Assembly: GCF_036250675.1 (NCBI RefSeq)
Contig: NZ_CP109592.1
Span: 2,542,001-2,606,000, forward strand
Length of the DNA stretch: 64,000 nucleotides
From: Streptomyces sp. NBC_01689
Lineage (GTDB): Bacteria > Actinomycetota > Actinomycetes > Streptomycetales > Streptomycetaceae
Direction of reading: 5' to 3'
Part shown: piece after piece, positions 16,193 through 24,757 of the stretch
Layout: the number at the start of each line of letters is the position of its first letter
How positions within the stretch are numbered: position 1 is the first letter of the stretch
Notes under the pieces: model-generated
Database searches by the model: none
The model's input: the letters and a program-made list of their open reading frames with translations, nothing else
What the model was told of the DNA's origin: nothing
Position numbers and translations under genes: made by a program

Positions 16193-17419
16193 ATGGACGA
16201 ACTGCGTGTGCTGTCGATCTACGAAGGATTCTTTTCGGGCGGGGCCCGGATCGTGCACAGCGATGTCGTGATGGGGCTCCAGGAGAGCGGTCAACTGCAC
16301 TCGGTGCTGAGCCTGTACGGCGAGATGTACCGGGAGGCGACCAGGCAGCGGATGGAGGACGACGTCTGTTTCCGGTCGCTGACCGGAGCCGGCGTCCCGG
16401 TCACCTCCCTGGGCCGTGGCCACGGCGCGCCCGACGCCGTGGACGGCTTCACCGGCCCGGAACTGGCCGCCACCGCACGGGCCATGGCCGGCGCGGACGT
16501 CATCCTGTCCCTCAAGGAGCAGCCGCTCGGGCTGCTCAACCAGGCCGGACTGCCCCGACGGCCCGTCGTGGTCTGCCTGCACCGCTCCGATCCGGAGAAC
16601 CAGGGACCGGCCCTGGACGAACTGCGGACGGCGGTCGCCGACGGCCGGATCGCCGCCGCGGTCTGCTGCGCCGAGTCGACGCGGGCGGCGTACGCCGCCG
16701 CCGGCATCCCGGCGGAGCTGCTGCACGTCATCCCCAACGGCGTGGACCTGCTGCGTTTCCGGCCGGACCACTTCAGGCGCGCTCTGCTGCGGACCTCGCT
16801 GGGCGTGCCCGCCGAGGCGCCCGTGATCGTCTTCGCGGCCCGCTACGCCGGGATGAAGAACGTGCCCCTGTTCCTGCGGGCCGCCCGCGCCTGGCTGCGC
16901 CGGCATCCCGAGGGACGCGTCCTGATGTGCGGCGCCGGGATGACGCGGGCCAACGCCGACCTCCGCGAGGACATGGCCGCCGCCTTCGGCGACGAGGCCG
17001 CGCTCACCGACCGCATCGCGCTGCTCGGCGTACGCGACGACATGGAGATCGTCTACGCAGCCGCCGACGTGGTGTCCCTGACTTCGTCCAGCGGCGAGGC
17101 GGCGCCGCTGTCCCTGATCGAGGGCATGATGTGCGGCGCCGTACCGGTCGCCACCGATGTCGGCGACTGCGCCTCGATCGTCGCCGGACACGGCCTCCTC
17201 ACCCCGCTCGACGCCGAGGCGGTCGCGCGGGCCTGGAGCGAGGCGGTGGAGCGCCGCGACGAGTTCACCCCGGCCCTGGCCCTCAGCCGCGAACGGTTCA
17301 GCCGCACCCGCATGATCGCCGCGTACGCCGCCCTCATCGAACGGGTCCGCGGCGGGTCCCCCCAGCCGACACACCCGACCCCCGAGCCCCTCCCCGAACC
17401 CCTCCCTGAACCCTTCTAG
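16193..17419 (+). CDS. Glycosyltransferase family 4 protein
   Basis: The 408-residue protein has a GT-B fold. The N-domain starts LRVLSIYEGFFSGGARIVHSDV. The C-domain contains VIPNGVDLLRFRPD, VIVFAARYAGMKNVPLFLRA and the nucleotide-sugar E-x7-E region SSGEAAPLSLIEGMMCGAVP (about 300-318). It would add a sugar from a nucleotide donor to an unknown acceptor. It ends in a short LPEPLPEPLPEPF repeat. ATG 16193 is chosen with GAGG eight bases upstream; a GTG at 16184 is possible. The next plus-strand gene is an LCP cell-wall ligase, so a role in surface polymers is plausible. Confidence 0.88.
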   Translation: MDELRVLSIYEGFFSGGARIVHSDVVMGLQESGQLHSVLSLYGEMYREATRQRMEDDVCFRSLTGAGVPVTSLGRGHGAPDAVDGFTGPELAATARAMAGADVILSLKEQPLGLLNQAGLPRRPVVVCLHRSDPENQGPALDELRTAVADGRIAAAVCCAESTRAAYAAAGIPAELLHVIPNGVDLLRFRPDHFRRALLRTSLGVPAEAPVIVFAARYAGMKNVPLFLRAARAWLRRHPEGRVLMCGAGMTRANADLREDMAAAFGDEAALTDRIALLGVRDDMEIVYAAADVVSLTSSSGEAAPLSLIEGMMCGAVPVATDVGDCASIVAGHGLLTPLDAEAVARAWSEAVERRDEFTPALALSRERFSRTRMIAAYAALIERVRGGSPQPTHPTPEPLPEPLPEPF

Positions 17420-17932
17420 GGCAGTCCGCCTCCCCTTTCACACCATCCCCTTACGCACCTCACACCCGCCCCCCGACGAAGCACACCAGCCCCCGGAGCG
17501 AGAGCCGCCACCCGGCGACACACGAGCCCCCGGAGCCGGAGCCGCCCCCCGACGATGCACGCGAGGGGGTGGGTCGGTGCGTCGAGCCCGTCGCTTACGC
17601 CCGGATCGAGCAGCGGCTCCCCACCTGACCCACGCCTGATCCAGCGGCGACGGGCTCGACGTACCGGCCCGCCCCCGCCCCACCACCCACCACCCGGCAC
17701 CCGGCACCCGCACGCGGCACCCACCACCCAGCCCACCCACAGGAACCAGTGTTTGGATCGGCCGCCGGGGGCCCGGAGCACGGCCGTCGCGACCCGGACA
17801 CCGGCCGCCCCGAAGCCTGTCATATGCGATTGCTATATTGCGCAACCACGCAAGCAAGTGGGAATCCCACGGAATCCCCTTCGCCCCAGCATCGACGGCC
17901 TGAACGGCCCGACCGTTTCGTGGGAGTGCGAG
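17420..17932. other. 513-base non-coding region with inverted and direct repeats
   Basis: Open frames here are low-complexity and unlike real proteins. The region holds the perfect 14-bp inverted repeat GTCGAGCCCGTCGC (17581-17594) / GCGACGGGCTCGAC (17647-17660) with a 52-base loop. Before it are direct repeats of GAGCCCCCGGAG-type sequence (17490-17545), and after it a C/A-rich run of CACC repeats (17680-17740). The end (17820-17870) is AT-richer, with TATGCGATTGCTATATTGCG, and probably contains the promoter of the LCP gene. Confidence 0.55.
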
Positions 17933-19672
17933 ATGACTGACCCAGGGGACGGCCCCGTCGGCCGGGCCACACGCCGACGCGCGCCCGCGGTGCCCCGGCA
18001 GCGTGCGGAGGAGGACTCCGCCACGCCCGGGACGGGTGGCCGGGCCGCCTCCCGCTCCGCGACAGGCTCCGGGCCCGCGATGCCCGACCGGACACGTCGC
18101 GGCAGGTCACGGCGTCGCCGTCCCCGACGCGGCAGACGGATCCTGCGGACGGCAGTGATATCCCTGTCGCTCCTCATGCTGGTCACCGCGGGCGCCGGAT
18201 GGTGGTTCTACGAGCACCTCAACGGCAACCTCCACAGCGTCCCACTGACCGACGGCACGGCGAGCGACAGCGCGGGCAAGGAGAAGGCCGACTCCTTCGG
18301 CCGGACCCCGATCAACATCCTGGTGATGGGCAGCGACGGCCGCACCAGCGCGAGCGACTGCAAACTCGGCGGCGGCTGCTCGCGGACGGGCGTCCAGTCG
18401 GGCAGCGGCAACGCGGACGTGGAGATGGTGCTGCACATAGCCGCGGACCGGTCCAACGCGACCGTGATGAGCATCCCGCGTGACACCGTGACCACCGTGC
18501 CCGCCTGCAAGAACACCGCGTCGGGCACGGCGACCGGCGGCTACACCGGCATGGTCAACAGCGCTCTGCAGTACGGTCCCGCGTGCCAGGTGGCCACCGT
18601 GCACCAGCTCACCGGCATCCCCATCGACCACTTCGTCCAGCTCGACTTCTCCGGCGTGGTGAAGATGTCGGACGCGGTGGGCGGGGTCTCCGCGTGCGTC
18701 GACGCCGATGTCTACGACACGTACTCCCACCTGAAGCTCGCCAAGGGCACGCACACCCTCAAAGGCGTGGCCGCGCTGGAGTTCGTCCGCTCACGGCACG
18801 GCTTCGGTGACGGCAGCGACCTGGGACGCACCTACGCCCAGCACATCTTCCTCAGCTCCATGATCCGCAAGTTCAAGAGCGCCGGCACGCTCACCAATCC
18901 CGCGGCCGTCTACAGGCTGGCCGACGCCGCCACCAAGGCCCTCACCGTGGACACCGGTCTCGGCAGCGTCAAGAAGCTGGTCGGGCTCGCCACCGATCTC
19001 GACAAGGTCCCGGCCAAGCGCATCACGTTCGCCACCATGCAGACGGCACCGGACCCGAACGACAGCGACCGGGTGGTGCCCGCCCCGGCCGCCCGGAGCC
19101 TGTTCGCCACCATCGCGCACGACCAGTCGCTGACGGCGGCCTCCGGGAAGACCTCCGCCGCGGCCACGGCGACCGCCACGGCCTCCGCGGTGCCCGCCGC
19201 GCGGATCGCGGTGACGGTGGAGAACGGCACGGGCATCAGCGGCCGCGCGTCGGCCGTCGCCGGCGCCCTGACCGATCGGGGCTTCAGCTCCGGTACGACC
19301 ACCGGCAACGCCCCCGGCCTCGCGGCCACGACCACGCTCACGTACGGCACGGGGAAGAAGGCGGAGGCCCAGACGGTCGCTCACGCGCTCGGCCTCTCCT
19401 CCTCGCACCTCGAACAGGGCACCGCCGACGGCCTGACGCTGGTGATCGGCAAGGACTGGACCGGCGGCGGCACCTTCCCCGGCGGGTCCACGGCCTCCGG
19501 GGCCCCGGCCGACACCAAGGCCGCCACGGCCGACGCCCACTCCGAGACCGCCGACGCGTCGAAGTCCTGCGCCAAGGTGAGCACGTACAGGACGGTCAGC
19601 CTCGACGGCGTCGCCATGACCCCGTCCCAGGCGTACGCGGCAGCCACCGGGAAGAAGGACTCGGCACCCTGA
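17933..19672 (+). CDS. LytR-CpsA-Psr (LCP) family cell-wall ligase with LytR_C domain
   Basis: A 579-residue membrane-anchored enzyme that would attach a polymer (teichoic or other glycopolymer) to peptidoglycan. A 68-residue Arg-rich cytoplasmic tail precedes one membrane segment (70-92). The LCP domain shows INILVMGSDGRT, MSIPRDTVTTVPAC, LDFSGVVKMSDAVGGV and LEFVRSRHGFGDGSDLGR with the conserved phosphate-binding Arg residues. A LytR_C domain follows (IAVTVENGTGISGRASAVAGAL, about 424-515), then a Ser/Thr/Ala tail with one Cys. Extra Cys residues in the LCP domain suggest an extracellular disulfide. ATG 17933 follows GGGAG. Confidence 0.93.
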   Translation: MTDPGDGPVGRATRRRAPAVPRQRAEEDSATPGTGGRAASRSATGSGPAMPDRTRRGRSRRRRPRRGRRILRTAVISLSLLMLVTAGAGWWFYEHLNGNLHSVPLTDGTASDSAGKEKADSFGRTPINILVMGSDGRTSASDCKLGGGCSRTGVQSGSGNADVEMVLHIAADRSNATVMSIPRDTVTTVPACKNTASGTATGGYTGMVNSALQYGPACQVATVHQLTGIPIDHFVQLDFSGVVKMSDAVGGVSACVDADVYDTYSHLKLAKGTHTLKGVAALEFVRSRHGFGDGSDLGRTYAQHIFLSSMIRKFKSAGTLTNPAAVYRLADAATKALTVDTGLGSVKKLVGLATDLDKVPAKRITFATMQTAPDPNDSDRVVPAPAARSLFATIAHDQSLTAASGKTSAAATATATASAVPAARIAVTVENGTGISGRASAVAGALTDRGFSSGTTTGNAPGLAATTTLTYGTGKKAEAQTVAHALGLSSSHLEQGTADGLTLVIGKDWTGGGTFPGGSTASGAPADTKAATADAHSETADASKSCAKVSTYRTVSLDGVAMTPSQAYAAATGKKDSAP

Positions 19673-19785
19673 CCCGGCACACCCACCCGCGAGGCGGACG
19701 GACCCCGCCCCGGAGGCGCCGTCCCGGAGGCGCCGTCCGCGGAGCGGACCCCCTACCCGGCGCACCCCTCTGCGAAGCTGACCGG

Positions 19786-20550
19786 GTGCCGATCACACCG
19801 CAGCCACCGGAGCCCGTCACCCCCGACCCGCCGAGGGCCCTGCCCAGACCGCTGCTCACCCAGCGATGGCTCGACCTCGCCTTCGTCCACTGGGCGGTGG
19901 CCCCCGAGACCGTCGCCGGCCTGCTGCCCGCCGGGACCGTCCCCGACGTGCTCGACGACGTCACCTACGTCGGCCTGGTCGCGTTCCGGATGCACCGCGT
20001 CGGATGGCTCCGCACCCCCGGGGTGCCGTACCTGGGGACGTTCCCGGAGACGAACGTGCGCCTCTACTCGGTGGACGCGCACGGGCGGCGGGGTGTGGTC
20101 TTCCGGTCGTTGGACGCGGCGCGGCTGGTCCCCGTACTGATGGCCCGCGCCGGTTTCCGGCTGCCGTACGTGTGGTCCCGTATGAGCGTCCGCGCGCAGG
20201 ACGACGTCATCACCTACACCAGCTCGCGGCGCTGGCCGGGACCGCGTGGCGCGTACAGCCGGATCGTCCTGCGCAAGGGTGACCCGATCCGGGAGCCCAG
20301 CGAGCTGGAGCACTTCCTGACCGCCCGCTGGGGCATGCACAACGCCTTCGCCGGCAGGGTCGGATACCTTCCCAACGACCACCCCGGCTGGCCCCTCCAC
20401 CGCGCCCGGCTGCTCGCGTGCGAGGAGAACCTCCTCGCCGCTGCGGGCGTACCCACGCCGCTGGGAGAGCCCGTGAGCGTGCTGTACTCGCCCGGCGTGC
20501 GGGTCCGGCTCGGCAGCCCGCTCCGGCCGGCGGGCCTGCCGACGCCCTGA
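19786..20550 (+). CDS. DUF2071 (YqjF-like) domain protein
   Basis: The 254-residue protein has the DUF2071 pattern: LLTQRWLDLAFVHWAV, VAGLLPAGTVPDVLDDVTYVGLVAFRM, YLGTFPETNVRLYSVDAHGRRGVVFRSLDA, and the late LEHFLTARWGMHN. This is a domain of unknown biochemical role related to acetoacetate-decarboxylase-like folds. The GTG at 19786 gives the usual length. It is alone, followed by a long pyrimidine tract and the convergent DUF5682 gene. Confidence 0.88.
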   Translation: MPITPQPPEPVTPDPPRALPRPLLTQRWLDLAFVHWAVAPETVAGLLPAGTVPDVLDDVTYVGLVAFRMHRVGWLRTPGVPYLGTFPETNVRLYSVDAHGRRGVVFRSLDAARLVPVLMARAGFRLPYVWSRMSVRAQDDVITYTSSRRWPGPRGAYSRIVLRKGDPIREPSELEHFLTARWGMHNAFAGRVGYLPNDHPGWPLHRARLLACEENLLAAAGVPTPLGEPVSVLYSPGVRVRLGSPLRPAGLPTP

Positions 20551-20665
20551 CCACCCCAGCCCCCTTCCCGCTCCCCTCTCCCTCTCCCCTGCTCCCTCTC
20601 TCCCTCCCCCCCCTCTACCTCCCCCCCCTGCTCCCCCTCCCCCCGCTCTACCTGCCCCGCGCACC
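20551..20665. repeat. Homopyrimidine tract of about 100 bases
   Basis: From about 20563 to 20660 the plus strand consists almost only of C and T in repeats such as CCCTCTCCCTCTCCCCTGC and CTACCTCCCCCCC. It lies between the convergent stops of the DUF2071 and DUF5682 genes. Such tracts can form triplex or other non-B DNA and may simply be slippage-prone filler. Confidence 0.75.
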
Positions 20666-20674
20666 TCCGGCGCG

Positions 20675-23494
20675 TCAGGCCCTCTTCAGCAGCTCCTCCA
20701 GGGCCACCGCCGTGTCGGGATGGAGTGCGGTCAGTGCGGCGCCGGCGGGGCCGGGGTCCGCCGCTCGCCAGGTCCCCTCGCAGCCCAGCAGGGCCGCGAC
20801 CGCGTCGCAGGTCACCGGGTGGGCGGCGAGCAGGGCCTGTCCCCCGCCGCCGTCCGCGCCACCGACGCTCCCGTGCCCTGCCGCTACCGCGGCCGCGGCC
20901 GCCGGCTCCGGCCGCGCCCGCCACGGCGGCACCCACGCGTCCAGGGCGGCGAGGCGCCCGGGGAAGATCCGCCCGGCCTCGCGGATCAGCAGCGGAGCCA
21001 GTTCGGCGCCGCCCGAGCGGAGGCTGGTGACCAGGGTCGGCAGCCACGGCAGCAGCACCGGGTCCGGCAGCCGTCCGAAGGCGTTCGACACCGCCTCCAC
21101 GACGAAGTCGGTGAGGGCCGGGACGGGCTCCAGGGCGTGCAGGAAGCCGCTGAGGTAACGCGGATAGGCGGGCACCGCCAAGGGGTTGCCGAGCAGTTCG
21201 TCGCACCTCGCCCGCAGGTCCGCCCGGGTGAGGCGGCCGAGCTGCGTCTGGGCCGCCCACAGCAGGGCCGTCCTCGCCGGGTCGCGCGGGTGCGACTGGG
21301 CGACCGCCAGTTCCAGCTGGGTCCGGTCGCAGCCCAGCGACAGCGCGAGGCTCTCCATGCTGAACAGGAAGCCCAGCATCGCCGCGACCTGACGCACGGT
21401 GGCGTCCTCGTCGGTGAACGCCGTCGGCAGCAGCGTGCAGTAGTGCGCGTACCCGGCCTTGACGAACGACTCGATCCACGGCGGCAGCACGGGCTCGCCG
21501 GTGCGGTAGTACGCCAGCAGCCGCCGTACCCGGCGCAGCACCTCCGGCGCGCCGTCCACACCGCGTTCGGCCGAGAGCACCCGCAGGGCGTGGGTGCCCA
21601 GCTCGTCGGGGAGGCGGCGGCCGCGCAGATGGAGCGTCGCGTCCTCGACGGCCTCCAGGACGGTCGCCGTGGTGGCGGCCGGGGCGTACGCCGTGCGGCG
21701 CAGCCGTTGTTCGAGGACCTGCTCGATGCTGACGCCCTCGTAGCCGAGTTCGATGAGCGCCCGCTGGTGGGTGCCCAGTGCCAGGTCCCACGACTCCTGG
21801 ATGGACCGCTCCCCCAGCTTCCGTTCGCCCATGATCGGCCGTGCGGCGCCCTGCGGCAGCAGGCGGCGCAGCATCCACAGCACGTCCGAACAGCGTTCCA
21901 GTTCGGGGTGGCCCGCCAGGTCCAGCAACGCCCGCTGCACACCGCGCTGTTGGAGTCTGAGGTTGAGGGGTGCCAGCCGGTCGTGCACGTCGCGGGCCAG
22001 GGGCGGCAGCGCGTCGTAGCCGACCTGGCCGATCCGGTCGCCGCCCATCATGATCGCCACGATGTGGCGTACGTCCCGGCGGCCGGGCACGGTGTCCTTC
22101 TCGATGCAGGTGACCGCCGCGTCCTGGAAGTCGTACGGCGTCGGCCTGGCCCGGTCGCGCATCCCGGCCAGCAGGATCGACGTCTCGAAGACGGCGATGG
22201 CGTCGGCGGTGGAGGCGAGGTAGCCGTTGCGGCGGGCGGCGCGGACGACCTCCACCGACCAGCCGAGCAGCTCGGCCTCGTCCAGCGGGTCCAGGACGGG
22301 CGGCCGGCGCAGGAAGCCGCTCAGCCGGTCCGCGGACGGGAGCGCCGACGCGGGAGTGGCCGCGGCGGTCCTCCTGGCCCGCGGTGTGCCGGCGCCGGAC
22401 TGTCCGGCCAGCCGGTAGGGCCGGACGCGGGTGCGTCCGACGTTCTTCGCCCAGAGTGTCGCCGCGATCGACACCGACCCGGCGGCGAGGCCGAACTGCG
22501 CCTCGATCGCCGCGTGGCTGGACGGGATCAGACCGTGCTGCCACCGGGTGGCGGTACGCGGACCGATCACGAAGGTGTCGGTGCCGTGGACGCCGAACTC
22601 CGGTACCCGGCTGGCCGCGTGGAAGGCGCCGCAGACGTAGAGGCAGTCCCCGGGGTCGGTGCCGGTCGCCGCGAGGTGTTCACGCATCCTCGTCCACATG
22701 TGACGCTCACGGTCCTCGTCCACCCGGACCCGGTGGGAGTCGCCGGGGGCGAGCCGCCGGAAGAGGCTGCCGATCAGCAGCATGACCTGGCGGTAGGTGT
22801 CGTGGTCGCTGTCGCCGAGGGGCAGTTCGACGTACTGGTGCCACCATTCGGACCAGTGCCGCACCCGGCCGTGGCGCAGCAGGTGCTCCTCCAGTTCGGC
22901 GAAGCGCGGGCGGAGGTCTCCCAGCTCCACGCCGACCGCGTCGCCGTGCAGCGCGGCCTCCTCCTCGGCGGGTGGTGCGTCGGGGTCGGCGGGGTCCGTG
23001 TCGCGTGTCCCGCGCTCGTCCCACTGGAAGACGTGGTCCGAGGAACGGTCGACGAGGACCAGTTCGACGCCGGGGGTGTCCAGGGCGTAGGCGATCGCCT
23101 GGTACTCGGCGGAGGCCTCGGTGACCGGGGCGACCACCGAGAGCGGGGACCATTCGGCCGGGAAGCCGTCGACCTCGGTCGCGAACGCCTGGACCGCCAC
23201 GGGGAGCCGGCAGTTGCGCAGTTCGGTGAGCAGCGGCGCCATGTCCTCGCACAGCTCCAGGTACACGACCTTCGGCTGTTTCTCCCGCAGGCGCCGCGCC
23301 ATCGCGATCGCCGAGGCCGGTGAGTGGTGGCAGACGGGGAAGATCTCCAGCGGTTCGCGCACCGCGCGGTCGACGTCGTCGACGAGGCCGAGGAGGATGC
23401 CCTCCAGGGCGTCGGGACCGTCCGCGAACGTGGCGGCGGCTTCCTGGAGTTGGCCGCGCAGGGCGGTGAAGGTGCCTTCGGTGGCGTCGGTCAT
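20675..23494 (-). CDS. DUF5682 family protein with TIKI/TraB/ChaN-like N-terminus
   Basis: This 939-residue protein is the last gene of the five-gene cassette. Its N-terminal 330 residues carry IFPVCHHSPAS (His56, His57), VVYLELCEDM (Glu80, Glu83) and LYVCGAFHAASRV (His292). This order of strand-end His, Glu and late GAxH resembles the metal-dependent TIKI/TraB/ChaN hydrolase fold (my inference). A long helical C-terminus, with Arg- and Leu-rich repeats, includes LLRRLLPQGAARPIMGERKLGERSIQE-like segments and probably scaffolds partners. The ATG shares four bases with the upstream MoxR stop. DUF5682 proteins are known mainly from MoxR/VWA gene neighbourhoods; the biochemical role is unknown. 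Confidence 0.88.
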   Translation of the reverse strand: MTDATEGTFTALRGQLQEAAATFADGPDALEGILLGLVDDVDRAVREPLEIFPVCHHSPASAIAMARRLREKQPKVVYLELCEDMAPLLTELRNCRLPVAVQAFATEVDGFPAEWSPLSVVAPVTEASAEYQAIAYALDTPGVELVLVDRSSDHVFQWDERGTRDTDPADPDAPPAEEEAALHGDAVGVELGDLRPRFAELEEHLLRHGRVRHWSEWWHQYVELPLGDSDHDTYRQVMLLIGSLFRRLAPGDSHRVRVDEDRERHMWTRMREHLAATGTDPGDCLYVCGAFHAASRVPEFGVHGTDTFVIGPRTATRWQHGLIPSSHAAIEAQFGLAAGSVSIAATLWAKNVGRTRVRPYRLAGQSGAGTPRARRTAAATPASALPSADRLSGFLRRPPVLDPLDEAELLGWSVEVVRAARRNGYLASTADAIAVFETSILLAGMRDRARPTPYDFQDAAVTCIEKDTVPGRRDVRHIVAIMMGGDRIGQVGYDALPPLARDVHDRLAPLNLRLQQRGVQRALLDLAGHPELERCSDVLWMLRRLLPQGAARPIMGERKLGERSIQESWDLALGTHQRALIELGYEGVSIEQVLEQRLRRTAYAPAATTATVLEAVEDATLHLRGRRLPDELGTHALRVLSAERGVDGAPEVLRRVRRLLAYYRTGEPVLPPWIESFVKAGYAHYCTLLPTAFTDEDATVRQVAAMLGFLFSMESLALSLGCDRTQLELAVAQSHPRDPARTALLWAAQTQLGRLTRADLRARCDELLGNPLAVPAYPRYLSGFLHALEPVPALTDFVVEAVSNAFGRLPDPVLLPWLPTLVTSLRSGGAELAPLLIREAGRIFPGRLAALDAWVPPWRARPEPAAAAAVAAGHGSVGGADGGGGQALLAAHPVTCDAVAALLGCEGTWRAADPGPAGAALTALHPDTAVALEELLKRA

Positions 23495-24612
23495 GACAGG
23501 GTGGCGATCGCGTCGCGGCCGCCCTCCAGGAACTCCGGCCAGTGTCCGCCCTCTTCCCTGCTGCGCGGCTCGACGACGCCGTGCAGGTACTTGTTGAGGA
23601 TGGCGAGGTCCTCGGGTTCGCGCCGGGCCAGTGACCCGACGAGCGAGGAGGCCAGGGTGCGGGCGGTCAGGGCGCGCCGGCCGAAGAAGTCGCCGTGCAG
23701 CACGGCGTCCTCGAGCACGCCGATCTGTTCGGCCGTGGAGAGCGCCGACTCCAGTTTCTCGTCGTCGCTGCCGGCCGCGGCGGCCGCGGCGCGCAGGTCG
23801 GCGAAGCTCTGCAGCAGCACGTCGAGCAGGGTGGGCGGTACGTCCAGTTCGATGTGGTGGCGGCGCAGCAGTTCCTCGGTGCGGAAGCGGACGATCTCCG
23901 CCTCGCTCTTCTTGTTGGTGACCACCGGGATGCGGACGAAGTTGAAGCGGCGTTTGAGCGCCGAGGACAGGTCGTTGACGCCCCGGTCGCGGCTGTTGGC
24001 GGTGGCGATGATCGAGAAGCCGGGCTTGGCGAAGACGATGCTGTCGCTGCTGTCGCTGTCGAGTTCGGGAACCGAGATGTACTTCTCGGACAGGATGGAG
24101 ATCAGCGCGTCCTGGACGTCGCTGGTGGAGCGGGTGAGTTCCTCGAAACGGCCGATCGCCCCGGTCTCCATGGCGGTCATGATCGGCGAGGGGATCATCG
24201 ACTCCCGGGACTGGCCCTTGGCGATGACCATGGAGACGTTCCAGGAGTACTTGATGTGGTCCTCGGTGGTGCCGGCCGTTCCCTGGACGACCAGGGTGGA
24301 GCTCCGGCAGATCGCGGCGGACAGCAGTTCGGCGAGCCAGCTCTTCCCGGTGCCGGGGTCGCCGATGAGCAGCAGTCCCCGGTCGGAGGCGAGCGTGACG
24401 ATCGAGCGTTCGACGAAGCTGCGGTCACCGAACCACTTCGGGGAGATCTCCCGGTCCAGGCCGTCGGAGCGCTCGGAACCCAGGACGAACAGGCGGACCA
24501 TCTTCGGGGACAGCCGCCAGGAGAAGGGCTTGGGGTTGTCGTCCACGGACTCCAGCCAGTCCAGTTCCTCGGCGTACTTGATCTCGGCGGGGGCGCGCAA
24601 CAGGTCGGACAT
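23491..24612 (-). CDS. MoxR-type AAA+ ATPase of the SWIM/VWA/DUF5682 cassette
   Basis: A 373-residue AAA+ ATPase. Walker A is GDPGTGKS (84-91) and sensor 1 is IIATANSRDRG with RRF (221-223) providing the arginine-finger region. The Walker B position reads IGRFEELTRS (Glu157, Glu158) rather than the usual hydrophobic-DE pattern, so catalysis may differ or the Glu pair substitutes. A helical lid domain follows. It would form a ring that remodels a client together with the VWA protein. ATG 24612 follows GAAAGGCC; the stop overlaps the DUF5682 start by four bases. 145 bases separate it from the VWA gene upstream. Confidence 0.9.
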   Translation of the reverse strand: MSDLLRAPAEIKYAEELDWLESVDDNPKPFSWRLSPKMVRLFVLGSERSDGLDREISPKWFGDRSFVERSIVTLASDRGLLLIGDPGTGKSWLAELLSAAICRSSTLVVQGTAGTTEDHIKYSWNVSMVIAKGQSRESMIPSPIMTAMETGAIGRFEELTRSTSDVQDALISILSEKYISVPELDSDSSDSIVFAKPGFSIIATANSRDRGVNDLSSALKRRFNFVRIPVVTNKKSEAEIVRFRTEELLRRHHIELDVPPTLLDVLLQSFADLRAAAAAAGSDDEKLESALSTAEQIGVLEDAVLHGDFFGRRALTARTLASSLVGSLARREPEDLAILNKYLHGVVEPRSREEGGHWPEFLEGGRDAIATLS

Positions 24613-24757
24613 GTGGAGGCCTTTCTCAAGGTCTGCGGGGTCAGGGGTACGAGGAGGGGGCACGGGTCCGTGCCCAGGGGATCGGCGGGCACCGGCGCGC
24701 GGTGCCCGGCGGCCGACGGGCGCTCGGCGCTGTGTGCTGGGCGCTGGGCGCTGGGCG

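Noticed and set aside
17416..17823. Minus-strand frame of 135 codons in the intergenic block
   Set aside because: Gly/Arg/Val-rich low-complexity product spanning direct and inverted repeats, no ribosome site and no family resemblance.
20720..23323. Plus-strand open frame of about 867 codons opposite the DUF5682 gene
   Set aside because: Composition is Gly/Arg/Gln-biased without motifs, while the minus strand has the recognisable protein and operon overlaps.
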